In this document: piece after piece, positions 45,386 to 56,216 of the stretch | Layout: every line of letters starts with the position of its first letter | Numbering within the stretch: the stretch's first letter is position 1 | Source: Trichostrongylus colubriformis | Lineage: Eukaryota; Nematoda; Chromadorea; Rhabditida; Trichostrongylidae | DNA length: 64,000 nt | Direction: 5' to 3' | NCBI GenBank assembly: GCA_963978905.1 | Contig: OZ022260.1 | Location: 47,451,551 to 47,515,550, forward strand | Program-made: the position numbers and the translations under genes | The notes under the pieces: model-generated | The model's database searches: none | What the model was told of the DNA's origin: nothing | The model's input: the letters and a program-made list of their open reading frames with translations, nothing else

Positions 45386-45880
45386 TGAGCCCCTACCCAA
45401 TCTAACGTGCCCGACCTCAACAGACGTGTCCCTAATTTGACCGATTTTTGTCACCTAAGAGAAGACTTAAATTGTGCATCCATCGATTTCAGCGCATACC
45501 CGCCTACGGTAAGGGGAGCTGGGCTGAGAGCTTCTGTGCTCCCTACACATGGGTTGGCCCCTACCCAACCCTAACTTGCGCGACCTCTCCAGGCTGCAGT
45601 TCATTTGAGAAGACATTATGCAGTGAAAAGACTGAAACACATAGACAAATAAGCACATCCAGCTTCTAGTCTATATATAGGTAAAAGGATATATTGGTAA
45701 TGAACTTAGGCCAGCCCCTACCCAATCCTAACTTGCCCGAACTCTACAGGCCCAGTCCTAATTCGCCCCATATTTTCACCATTTCAGCGGAAGCCCTGCC
45801 CACTGTGGCCAGAGTTAGAGGGTCAGCCACCCAATCCCAGCTTGCCCGACCTCTGCAGGCTGCACTCACCTAGGAATGCT
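45386..45880. repeat. Irregular tandem repeat of CCCCTACCCAATCCTAACTT units
   Basis: Four or five units of GCCCCTACCCAA-CCTAACTTGC, CCGACCTC-ACAGGC start near 45390, 45557, 45712 and 45826, with spacings of about 115-170 bp. The intervening DNA is partly shared (TTGAGAAGAC-TTA, AGCGCATACC). The repeat of CCTAACTTGCCC could be mistaken for telomere-like sequence but has no strict short period. Confidence 0.65.
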
Positions 45881-45902
45881 TTGTACGATTAGCGGACAGA
45901 CA

Positions 45903-45930
45903 CAAACACGCACACACACACTAACAAATT
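45903..45930. repeat. CA-rich microsatellite
   Basis: ACACAAACACGCACACACAC simple repeat, about 25 bases. Confidence 0.75.
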
Positions 45931-47351
45931 CACAAAACTTCTGTTATGGATGCCTACTGCTGATAAAGGCAAATTAACTGCAAGGAGGCGCTCCACACGA
46001 CATACACCTGACTTGACCATAGTTGACATCGCCGAAGAGCCTCCAGAAAAAAAAAACCAAGGGTTAGAAGCGACAATCGGGTGATAGACGCCTTGCCAAT
46101 GGGAAGAGTGACCTAAGGAAAAGGATTTTGGAAGCTGTCTTCAAACCACGCGTCCAGTGCAAGAAAACCATTAACAAACGAGCCAGCTAAGGCAATGCAC
46201 CTGCGAAGAAAACAAAGGTCGTGTTAAGACCGCGTTCATACTTTGCGCACTGGCACTGACGGCAGCTAAATCATGTGCCCGCCGCGGCTCCCTGGTGACG
46301 CGCTCCGTTTGTAAAACGCTTGACCCAACCACATTACGTAGCGAGAGCCCAAGAATTTTTAATTCGAATACTGGCTTAGTCTGGCACTATGCCAATAATT
46401 CGAATCTTGGCCAGAGTGCCACGGAAGTCGACGCAGGCACATGATTTTGCCGCTTCGCATTGGATACGAGTTGAAGAATCCGCAAAGGGAACGTATTTTA
46501 GGTCGGAGGGATAGAAACACTATATGTGGCGAAATTCCCGATGAGAAAGAGTGCCTCCGGGCTTTATAAGAGCCGTCTCCTTCACCAGCTACCACTTGTT
46601 TTATGGTAGCCCGCCCTTTTTTTCGAAGCGACCCTCTCCTTTTGAGAATAAACTGTGGGATTAGGGTATCATTTCTCGGGTTTCTTACCGTTACGTTCGG
46701 TTATTTCTTCACTTCCGTACTGAGCACCTCGACCTTCATGTTTAATAATCCTTTCATATTCGGCCAGAACTACCCCTATCACTGTCTTTAACTGAATTAG
46801 GGTCCCAAGTTTTGCCCCTCCAAATGCGCTCTCTGACCGCAGCCCTATCATCACTGACAGAACTCAACAACCAGATAACCAGCTTTTACGAACACCGCGC
46901 CCTGAGGCGCCTACCGAGACCGATTATCGAGGAGTGAGCGCACGGCTGAAGCACACAAAATGAAGTTCCCCTGCATTCTAATCGTGCATAAGGCACTTGC
47001 TGCTAAACACACTGCGGTTCCTCGCTATTCCAATAACTGGAACCACTTGATATCTAAAATGAAGACACGGATACCTAATATGGAGGTACAAGCATGGAAT
47101 CTGTCCTAGGTCTCTTCCCCGGCGTATGTTCGAAGCAGCCCAGTTAGCATTGCCGCGCTCTTTACGCGCTATTGCGCCACATGACGGGATCCACGCAGTA
47201 TCATGTCGGTGGCGCACACGGCCGTTTTTATATCTAATCTCTTCTCGTTTCTTCTTTTTTCTGCATTTTACTATTCTCTATTAAGGCGATAGGATCAGCT
47301 GTTTAATTGCTGCTGCTATTACTGTGGTTGCGTTCTAAATTCGGTTTTTTT
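45931..47351. other. Upstream of nol-58, no gene seen
   Basis: A partial family B end (AAGACCGCGTTCATACTTTG) lies at 46227-46250. Other frames (46359-46595, 46603-46791, 46978-47217) overlap in both strands and were not accepted. Confidence 0.4.
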
Positions 47352-47353
47352 AG
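47352..47353 (+). promoter_or_regulatory. Probable spliced-leader acceptor of nol-58
   Basis: GGTTTTTTTAG is followed by GGTAAAATG, placing the acceptor seven bases before the start codon at 47360. Strong polypyrimidine context. Confidence 0.6.
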
Positions 47354-47359
47354 GGTAAA

Positions 47360-50044
47360 ATGCTGGTGTTGTTCGAGACAGCGGCAGGATATGCCATGTT
47401 TAAATTGCTAAGCGACAAGAAATTAAAAAATGTCGATAATATTTATGAGGAGTTCGGCACTGCAGAAAAAGCACAGGAAAAGTGAGATGAGCTTTAGTAA
47501 TTTTACTGAGCACCGAATATTTTATCAGAATTATTTTAGCCTGCAGTTGGTGGCCTTCAAGAAATTCAAGAGCACAGTGGAAGCGGTTGAGAGTGCATGT
47601 GCTCTGCATGAAGGAAAGATGAGCAAAGCTTTAAAGAAATTGCTCAAAGGAAAAGTCAGCGAGAATGAGCAACTCGCCGTTGGCGACGCGAAATTGGGAA
47701 ATTTGATCAAGGTTTGCTGATTTGTCGTTTTTCTATATTTCTTAACTTATTTTTATCGGAGGCTCTTTATTGTTTGCACATTTTCGTTTTTTTTTGAACG
47801 GGCAGCAGACGCAGCAGACATAGGCTTCACTGGGGTGCTTGCGTCCTCACAAATGGAATAAAGTAACATATGCCCATTAAACTCTTACACTTTCTACGCT
47901 ATCACTGAAACTCCCTCCCTTCCCTTAATTCCACGCTAAAATTCACATTCCACTCCATCTACATCTTGCCTTCTCCCCACGACTGATAGGGCTTCTAACT
48001 CGCTTTCCTTAACATTGTAGGAAACGTTTTTCCACTAAGTCTTATTCGTCCTGCAAGGAGGCAAGCGGCCTGAATAAGTCTGCCTTCTGTTGGGAAATGT
48101 AAATTTGTGAAAGTGTGGGATTCAATAGATCTGAGCAATTGCTTTACTGGGTGGTGTCTTGATAAATTAAGGGTGGCGGGTTTTTGAACGGAGTATACAG
48201 ACTGTCCATCCACTAAGAACTCCACTCTTGTCTCTCTTTATGGCTGAGCGTTGGAGAAAAGGGTTACCGGAAATTTGCCCTGTGTTTTCTTCCAGACTCA
48301 TCTGTGTCCTTCAGTAAAAATGTGAATGCAGTCTTACGTACTATGTGCAATGAGTCTTGATATCTTTCTGAATTCTACCTTCTTCTGTTGAAACCAACCA
48401 ATATCGAGAAGATATTGGCCATCGTTGTCCTGTTCAGGAAAAACTGGATGTACCATGTGTACACACTCCTGCGGTAGCAGAACTAATGCGTAGTATTCGT
48501 GCAAATATCGAATCTCTCCTGGACGAACATAAAACAGAACTGAACGCCATGAATTTGGCCGTTGCTCACTCTCTTGGCAGGTACAAAGTGAAGTTCAATC
48601 CTGAAAAGATAGATACTATGATTGTGCAGGTAGGTTCAGCATTCTTCAGGGGTTGTTCTCGAGTTTCTCATTAATTTTCTTTTCCACAGGCGGTTTCCCT
48701 TTTGGATGACTTGGACAAGGAATTGAATAATTATGTAATGAGATGTCGAGAATGGTACGGCTGGCATTTTCCGGAATTAGGAAAAATAATCCAGGATCAT
48801 CAGGCTTTTGCAAAGGTTTTATATTCTCTTATGTGTCGTTTTTAAGCAGTACCTTCGTTTTTTCAGCTTCCTACTCTTTCAGGTGATCAAGGCTGTAGGT
48901 ATGCGGCAAAATGCCATAAATGTAGATCTGTCTGCTATCCTTCCTGAGGAGCTAGAAGCGAAGGTAAAAGAGGAGGCGGAAATTTCGATGGGCACGGATA
49001 TTTCTGAATTAGATCTCATTCATATCAGTGGCTTGTGCGACCAGATAATCGAACTTTCTCAGTACAGGTAAGAGTTCCAGTCGATTTATTTTTGTTTGGT
49101 TTTTCATAAATTTCTAGCCTTCTAGGGCTCAGCTTTTTGATTACCTCAAAAATCGAATGACTGCTTTGGCACCGAATCTTACGTGTCTTCTTGGCGAACT
49201 CGTTGGTGCGCGGCTTATCTCACACGCTGGATCTCTCGTTTCGTTAGCTAAAGCACCCGCATCTACGGTTCAAATCCTTGGAGCTGAGAAGGTGAGTGCA
49301 CGTTCCGTACAGTATTCAAGTTTGCAAGGATGTAATCAAAAATTGCGAGTTTCAGGCTCTATTCCGTGCCCTCAAAACTAAAAAGGATACTCCAAAATAT
49401 GGTCTTATATATCACGCTCAACTGATCACTCAAGCCCCTGCGAAGTTGAAGGGAAAGGTGATCGTTGAATCTGCATATTTTTTTCGTGGTGATGTTGTGT
49501 ATATGCCTTCAGATGGCTCGTAAACTCGCTGCGAAATGTGCTCTTGCGACACGAATCGATGCTTTGGCAGATGACTCAAGAGGAGCTGAGGTAGGAATGG
49601 AGTGCAGGGCCGGTTTGGAAGCTGTACTTCGAGGAGAACAGGAGCGCGGACCGAAGAAAATAAGCGGAGGATCTCATAAGCATGAAAAATACCACTTCAA
49701 GAGGTAAGGAAAATATCCATCCCTTATCAAACTTTTTACGGAAATGAAGTTTCAGTGAAACATACGAATATGACGCCACTAACGATGCTCCTAAAAAGCC
49801 TGTCAAGCGACGGTTTGATGATGAAGAGGAGGAGCCTTCATCGAAAAGGGTTAAGGTGCTTAAACTTCCGCCTTCTCGTGGCTTTGAAAAGTCGAGTTTT
49901 ATTTCTGGGTGTTTGTAGGTGGAAGAGGTAGTCGAGGAAGCTGATGGTCTCCCCAAATCTGAGAAAAAGAAAAAGAAGAAGGAAAAGAAAATGAAAAAAG
50001 AAGCGATGGAAGAAGAAGAAGAAGAAGAAGAAGAGGAAGAGTAG
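47360..50044 (+). CDS. nol-58: Box C/D snoRNP core protein NOP58
   Basis: Ten exons join in phase to 493 residues: 47360-47481, 47540-47711, 48438-48629, 48690-48815, 48883-49067, 49126-49291, 49356-49457, 49513-49703, 49756-49855, 49919-50044. The start [20 protein letters not shown] is the NOP58 form; the related NOP56 starts differently. Then come [82 protein letters not shown], the Nop domain [20 protein letters not shown] with [49 protein letters not shown]. The C-terminal tail is a Lys-rich run then about 11 Glu, the family's charged tail. The family assembles with fibrillarin, NOP56 and 15.5K on C/D snoRNAs in the nucleolus for rRNA 2'-O-methylation. Introns are short except intron 2 (726 bp). 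Confidence 0.96.
47712..48437 (+). other. nol-58 intron 2, checked for a hosted snoRNA
   Basis: The only long intron of the gene. No RTGATGA box C with paired CTGA box D was found on the sense strand, and no ACA-type hairpin pair was obvious. The sequence is pyrimidine-rich in its first half. Function unknown. Confidence 0.45.
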
Positions 50045-50647
50045 TAAGGTTTGCTGTGTTTTGTTTGCTCATTATGTTGTTTTCGTTGTTGTTATGAGCC
50101 GCCGAGTTGGGTCATGATTGTGTTATTCACTTTTGTTGTTGACTTGTTGTTACTTTGTCATATAATTCCAGGTTCACACCTATATTGTATATTTGAAGCT
50201 ATAAAGCATCAGTTTTGACTAGCTCAACACCCACACGTAAAAAGATTCCATTTTGTGGTTTGCTCTTTTGGACAGTTCAGGGATTTCCACATCTGAAGCT
50301 AGTCCTTAAAGCTAGAAGTCGTACATGTGCTCGTATATACTATTGAGACATTGAGAGTTCAACTGACTGCCAGCAGTTTTATGGGGATTTTCTCACTGAG
50401 TCGCTTCCTAGCAGCAAGAATCCCTGACTAAAGTTAGCTTTCAAACCAGTAACTATTGTAAATTTCCGCTTTCTTGGATCCGTTTGGCAATTCTTAAGCA
50501 AACGCTAGCTCTTCGATTTTGACAGCGAAAGCTTATGTGCAAGCTAGGTTGCACATCAATTTCATGAAATGCTCATATCTGGTTGTATGACAATGAAATG
50601 TTTTCCAAGAAAGTTAAGTGGGTTCATTTTATTATCAGGAGAAGTGG
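50045..50647. other. nol-58 3' flank and convergent spacer
   Basis: About 0.6 kb between nol-58 and a minus-strand gene end. Pyrimidine and GTT-rich immediately after the stop. No gene. Confidence 0.4.
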
Positions 50648-51080
50648 CTATGGTATTTGTATCTCCGCCTGTAGGTGCCGATTGATTCGAAGCGTAGTAT
50701 TGAGTAAATCATCATCCATATCGACAGCAGGATGTCGGTTGTTCTGGAGTGTGTCGTTAAGCATGTCGCCATCCGAATCGGCAGAATAAAGGCGATTGCT
50801 TGGGACAGTGTCGTTGAGCCTATCGTCATCCAGATCCATCGCTTGTAATTGTGCCATCTGAAACAGGGCTCATTTAAAACTGAAATACTTGAGCTACACA
50901 TGAGCGCTTTATTGTGTATAATCACCTGCACCCCTCTTTTCAGGTGTTGGGGTTCGGTAATCACCTTGAAATGTTGATATAGAAAATTTTGTTGCTCAAA
51001 CCTGCTGGCTTGTCCAACGCTCCTCGTGTTCGGTCTGTTCTCGCTCGGGCTGCGCGTTCCATCCTTGGACAGACTGATGC
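50648..51080 (-). CDS. 3' exons of an unrecognised acidic protein
   Basis: The last exon 50648-50857 follows a TTTCAG acceptor and reads MAQLQAMDLDDDRLNDTVPS, NRLYSADSDGDMLNDTLQNN, RHPAVDMDDDLLNTTLRINR, HLQAEIQIP, stop. It contains three imperfect D-D/G-D-x-L-N-D-T units. Upstream, 50926-51080 is open and bounded by TTTTTAAG acceptor and GCAG-GTGATT donor; it reads SLSKDGTRSPSENRPNTRSV then GQASRFEQQNFLYQHF in one frame. A competing frame with donor CAGCAG-GTTTGAGC gives GWNAQPEREQTEHEERWTSQ. Which frame is used is unresolved. Family not recognised; earlier exons not found. Convergent with nol-58. Confidence 0.45.
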
Positions 51081-51465
51081 CTTAAAAATTTCAATGTGTG
51101 GATGATCCCTTTTTCGAAACTTTTTTATTATCATGAACACTGTTTTTTGCTCTTGATTAAAGAGAAACAATTTTTCTATGGTAACCGTTGAGGCGCACGA
51201 CATCTGGAAAACGGATTGCCGAAAGCACACTTCAGCCTCGCTAAGGAGCGGTTATCATCTTGAATGCATTGGTGGAAGGCAGCTTTTGCCATGCATCCGT
51301 CACTTTGAAAGGTGTGTCGGAACGCCCACCCATCACTGGCCGTCATGATAGCGCCCGCGCCCTAGCGAGCGAGGAATGCGTTGTCGATAACATGCAGCTC
51401 TCGCTTCATTTATCGGTAGACACTGAGCCTAAGGATTGGAGGAGTTCTCGTGAGCTGTGAAAGTG
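51081..51465. other. No gene fixed
   Basis: Upstream of the acidic-protein exons. Further exons of that gene would be expected here or beyond but none was recognised. Confidence 0.3.
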
Positions 51466-51625
51466 TTAGGCCGCTTCCATACTCTGCGTTTTAGCAGCGT
51501 ACCTGTCGTTGGTAAGGCGTGGCTGCATTCACAGGCAGTGAGGCAAAGTGGCACGGACGGAGAAACAGAGACAACACAGCCACGCCCTGCCGCCGGCACC
51601 GCAGAGTATGAAAGCTATCTTATGT
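51466..51625. mobile_element. Family B MITE, copy 4
   Basis: Starts GTTAGGCCGCTTCCATACTC and ends GCAGAGTATGAAAGCTATCT, inverse ends. Interior GGCGTGGCTGCATTCACAGG, CAGCCACGCCCTGCCGCCGG. About 160 bp. Confidence 0.75.
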
Positions 51626-52177
51626 GAAATCATCACTCACTTCGCTATCGCCCCTTCAACAATGTCACAGTAACCAAGGACTCCCTTTTATTGTCTTACC
51701 AAGGCTGCTAGAGAGAATCACCCTTGCTTCAAATCAACGGATCTGTTTTTATTTCTGCTCTGTTAAATCAATGTGACACTTGGTAACCCCTCAAAAGCAG
51801 AATTCTCACCTTATTCCACGATTCTCCGGCACGTTGCACAAGTTTGTAGAACAACAACACAGACTGATTGGAATATTCTGGAATGTCGTCGAGATACATT
51901 TATCGCGAGCCAACTGAAACGAAACGGTATCCTAGAAGATAAATTAATCGTGCTAATGGAACTTCAGCTTTCATTTTTTTAGGCAAACGTTGGGCATTTA
52001 GTGCAAAGATGGGAAACAGTGCGGGCGCAGCATCGTTTCACCTCAGGTAATTGCGTTTTCCTTGCGAAGTACCAGCACCGCAGAATTTCGAGAATAGACG
52101 AGAATGTTCGAGCTGGGTCAAGTGGAGCAGCAAGGCACTTACACTGCGCAGTAAGCCATTTCACTTGGCGTTGTGAC
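51626..52177. other. Possible orphan exon in gene-free DNA
   Basis: A TTTTTTTAG acceptor at about 51981 and a CTCAG-GTAATT donor near 52045 bound an open segment ANVGHLVQRWETVRAQHRFT. No partner exon and no family were found; listed only as a hint. Confidence 0.2.
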
Positions 52178-52365
52178 CACACTCGTAAGGACGCGTCCAT
52201 GCCCTGCGGTCCCGGCGGCAGGGTGTGGCTGCGTACTCTGCGTCTCCGTCTATGCCACCCTGCCTCGTTGCCTGCGTCGCCTCTGCCTCTCCCGTGCCAC
52301 TCTGCCTCGCTGTCTGTGACACAGACACGCCCTGTCGTTGCTGAGTATGAACGCGACCTACTCTG
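52178..52365. mobile_element. Family B MITE, copy 5
   Basis: Interior GGCAGGGTGTGGCTGCGTAC, CTGCGTCTCCGTCTATGCCA, CCCTGCCTCGTTGCCTGCGT closely matches 11234-11413. Right end GAGTATGAACGCGACCTACT. The left end is eroded. Confidence 0.72.
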
Positions 52366-53127
52366 GTTTTCATTCTAGAATCTCGACCTCGAGTAATCGT
52401 GGTGCGAAATTTCATCACAAACTCAATAGAATTGCGAATCGCGAAGTCTGACATCAGGCTTACTCTAGAAGTATCAGAACTATTGGAATGAATTTCGGAG
52501 CTACGCTTAGCACAGACTCTGGGTCGCTCCTTAGAACCAGACTTATTTACCCACAGATAATATCAGAGGATGATCCCATGATGAATTATGCTGTAGATTT
52601 TGGGCAGTGTTCCGCTGCATCATATTACTGGCCCATCAAGTGAAGCTATATGGCGTAGTGATACGCAGTATCTGGTACCTTCACCAGGCAGCCGAAATGG
52701 CTACTAAGGCGTGTGATAATAACATTGGAGTTTCATTAGTTGGTACAACAATTCCTTTTTTGGCGCACCTCTCATCCTTTAATTGTTAGTGCTGACTTTC
52801 TTTCCGCTAAGCATATTCACCTTGATGCTATCGCAATGAGAGCCGGAGGGAGGGGCATCCTACTAGGAACGTTATTTTTTAATAAGCCGAGAGGTGGGAA
52901 GAACCCTTTATTTCATCCTTTGAGGCTGAGGCAAAGATATACGTTTGAACGTACAGGGTGATCCCACAAAGGTCTTGCAGAGATACTCAGGTGTGCAAAC
53001 TTTTTACGAGATGCCCCCACCCCATTCACCTCATATGCGCAGGCAATTATTGTGCCCATCTCCTTTGAATACAGCGCTGCTTGTATTACAGATTATTAAT
53101 GGAATTAATGATGATGTGAAGGCTTAC
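52366..53127. other. No gene fixed
   Basis: A plus frame at 52945-53145 reads GDPTKVLQRYSGVQTFYEMP after a TACAG, but has no recognised family. The palindrome word AATCGCGAAGTCTGACATCA recurs near 52437, as at 13950 and 14715. Confidence 0.3.
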
Positions 53128-53319
53128 CATACATCGCCACATTGAGCAGCCAACTTTAACGATGTCGATCAGAGCAGCTGCGTTTGCGGACATATTGTAG
53201 CAGTACGCTTGACTATTGTCGCAACGTATCGTCTCGGTACCAACCGATTGGCCCGCGATCAACTTTAATCCCTTAAAACAAATGTTCAATGAGTCGACGC
53301 TTATAATTCTATTCATCAT
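53128..53319 (-). CDS. Ly6/uPAR-like ET-module cysteine-rich exon
   Basis: The minus frame reads ICFKGLKLIAGQSVGTETIR, CDNSQAYCYNMSANAAALID, IVKVGCSMWRCM before a GTAAGCC donor at 53127. The spacing C-F-K-G, T-E-T-x-x-C, A-Y-C-Y-N-M, V-G-C-S-x-x-x-C is that of the nematode ET-module/Ly6-like secreted proteins. In that family a signal peptide precedes, and a final exon supplies the CC-x-x-D-x-C-N end. Neither was found: the ATG at about 53319 gives MMNRIISVDSLN, which is not a signal peptide. So this is one exon of a gene whose ends I could not place, or a relic. Likely secreted or surface-anchored if intact. Confidence 0.5.
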
Positions 53320-55663
53320 TTCATCTTATATAAAAGTTGGCCAGGCCTTATTGTTTATGCCTTTCAAAATTCACCTCGTAGTCTGTTCTCAGTTCCTTTG
53401 TGACCCCTGTTTGGTATGGAGTTCAAGTTCGCTAACAAAACGGTGAATCCGAGAAACGAGAATCTGAAAACCCGTCTTCTCAATCCTTACCTTTCAATCC
53501 CTTTCATCACTAGCCGCTGTGGGATATATGCAACGGACGAGGGGCTTTGCTAACCAGACGCGAACGTCGCTACGTCCCCGCTGCAACTCGCCCAGAGGAT
53601 GCAGTACAGCGTGACTGACAACGCTGCAGGATCGCGATAAGGACCTCAGGGCGCGTTTTTTGTAGTGCAAGTATCGACCAGGATCATTTTCTCTGGACTG
53701 GAATGCTCGTTCATAGACAGTATGTCTTATTTATATATTTACTTATTTATTTATCTCGCCTCCTCTGTCACATGCCATCTAACTAAACAAAACATTAAGA
53801 ACGGAACAATTCAACTTATGAATAGGAGCTAATGGAACGAAATAAGCTGAATAGGCCCGCACTATACCTACCAATCAATTTAGAAGTCTTCTCAGTTCCC
53901 TTTTTCTCCTTATCATGGCGATGTCTTTATTTCATGAAAAGGGTAATTTTGCTGTATAGGACATAGAACGGATTATCTCAACTGCTTCTTTTGTTCAGGA
54001 ACGAAAAGTAAAGGAAAGGAAAGTCAAAAAAGTAATAATTTATAATAAGAAAGGTAAGAACCAAACCTTACCGAATAACATTCTATAGCATTGGAAGCCG
54101 GCACTATTAAAACCAGTAGTACGATAGGAGAACAGTATTGCATCTATAAAAAAACAAAAACAAATAAAGTTCTTTGGAAAAGATCTTCAGAATATATAGA
54201 GTGGTTCGTTTCGCCTCCACTCAGACGAACCACCATGCCTTCGTCAGCACCGCCTACCGTAAAACAAACGTATTGATGGCTGCAATCCAATGATAAGCTC
54301 GATTTGAGCCTTACTTGATTAAATTACATCTTTGGAAAAGTCAGTGACCGCGACGGTCGTATTTATTAGTAGTTAGTCACGGATACCAGGTCGCACCATA
54401 AGGAAAGAAATAGCAGTTTCTCAGGACTGGGTATGAATTCGACACTGGAGCACCAGTAAGTAGGAAGTATGAACGTAAGTGGGCAAAGAGAGGACCCTTG
54501 TCAAAATAACGATAAGAGGCATTAAACTGAACGAAGCTTGAAAACCTCGATTCCAAAACGGAAGCGCTTTGTGGCTGATCGATATGTATGTTGTAAAAGC
54601 GATGAGAGGAGACGAGACAGGACTTTCTGTTCAGGCGCCTTGGGCCCAAACTCTCCTTCGTTGGACCACCGTAGAGAACTATCGAACATTGGAGCACTAC
54701 CGATGCCAAATGGAAGGGTATGAGCCACAACGGGATTTATTTATTTATTTAATTGCACTACACGATGCACAATAACGTCTTTTTGTTACAGAAAAGGGAA
54801 GAATAAAAATTGCAGGATTACATGAAACGAGGCGAAGCAGATGAGAAAGAGGTTCCCGGATTTCAGAACAGAAAGATTCCAAAACAATCTCCAAATTCAA
54901 TGTGTTTCAATGCTCCATATCAAGGTAAAGTAGTTCAAGGCCGGATATGGCAAGCTCATAAATTCAACAAAGTTGCGCTTTTTGTGACAAAAGGGTTGTC
55001 GGGCGGCTCGTACTTCTCATCCTAGAAGGATAAGCGTGTGCCGATCATGCGTGATAAGCGATGTTACAGCGATTGACCCCAACTAGAAAACGTTAGTGAT
55101 GACTTATTAAATTGAAGACTACGTTTTCACAGAAATCAGAATTCGGTCGATATCTGGTGACTGATAGATGTTTCTCGTACTTGAAGAAAATCGAAAGTGA
55201 AGAGGGCAAGCCTCATGAAACGTATCAGACGTCTTACGCGCCTGTTGAATGTTTGATTGATAAGTGTGCAGGTTTTCATAGGGTCAATCTCAATTCAACG
55301 GCCTGTCACAAATCTTTACGAATCACTGAACGCCACGATGTGAAAGTGCTCTCATAGCTTTCACACGGGACTGACGATACCACAAAGAAAATGGGATTCA
55401 TCAAAGAAAGCAAATGAGACGCGAAGACAAAACATTCCCAGAGTTTGCTAAATCTATTCTTCAAAAACAAATATGTCAGATATCTACAGACGACCCCCGA
55501 ATCGGTTCCCCCTATCTTAGTGGTTCATCTTGAAATGGTTCAACGGCGAATCGCGATGGAAGTTCAACGTCAGAGCCTCTCCTACAGTTCGCATTTCAGT
55601 TTTGGCCATTCCTGCTTTGTACACGAGCCTCATAACAAAGCAGCTATCAAACAATCTACTGGG
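53320..55663. other. No gene fixed; several unassigned open frames
   Basis: Open plus frames at 54811-55025, 55112-55357 and 55445-55678 (the last includes TTPESVPPILVVHLEMVQRR after a CTACAG) suggest possible exons, but none matched a family. At 54520-54730 three frames are open at once, which reflects base composition. ATTTATTT-rich spacers lie at 53735-53760 and 54737-54755. Confidence 0.3.
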
Positions 55664-56216
55664 TCATTTCATAAGTAGTCTTTTTCTCAAAAGAAAATTT
55701 TTCCCATAAAATTACAGAATTTACAGATTTTTGCAGCATGTTATTCATCATTCGGGAGAGATATCTGCTCTATAAAATGACATGTTCAGTTTCTGTGAGC
55801 GCCATTATGGGACCGATTTTCAGGATGGCGTAGTAGTTAGTCCGGTCGACAACAATCAACCAAACCGACACTTAATTACAGCACTACATTTTACTCTAGG
55901 AAAATTAAGCAATCGGGTGTCCCATTATTAGCCCCGTTCTCTTCTGCAAGTTCCACCAATTGGCCGCTTGATAAGTCAGGTTGCTCCTTTTTTCGCATTT
56001 ATTTTGTCCGCCACAACTAGATGATTTTTGACAGTTTCTTCATTTCTTCGAATCAAGTCGGGAAAATGTTCTCAACCAGCCAGTAGAAAGAGTAATGAAA
56101 CGTCAAGTATAGCTAATTAGCAGGGACGGGGAAGCATTACCGACCGGATTTCTTGAGTTTCTGGTGAAAAATTGCTTGAAAAAAAGGACATTACATATAG
56201 AATGACCCAATAGTAT
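55664..56216. mobile_element. Family C inverted-repeat element, intact-length copy
   Basis: Starts TACTGGGTCATTTCATAAGT and ends TATAGAATGACCCAATAGTA, inverse ends of about 15 bases. Interior words TTCTTTTGAGAAAAAGACT-type, TGCTCTATAAAATGAC, GGGACCGATTTTCAGGATGG and ACCGGATTTCTTGAGTTTCT recur in order at 59560-60975. About 550 bp, no transposase. Confidence 0.72.

Noticed and set aside
45386..45880. Telomere-like repeat
   Set aside because: CCTAACTT is similar to the nematode telomere word TTAGGC only by chance; there is no strict six-base period.
47712..48437. Intronic box C/D snoRNA in nol-58
   Set aside because: No RTGATGA with a matching CTGA and terminal stem was found on the sense strand.
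54522..54775. Three open frames at once, one containing KRFRFG resembling an FMRFamide-like peptide
   Set aside because: A neuropeptide would need a dibasic site after the glycine and a signal peptide. Neither is present, and open frames in three phases indicate base composition.
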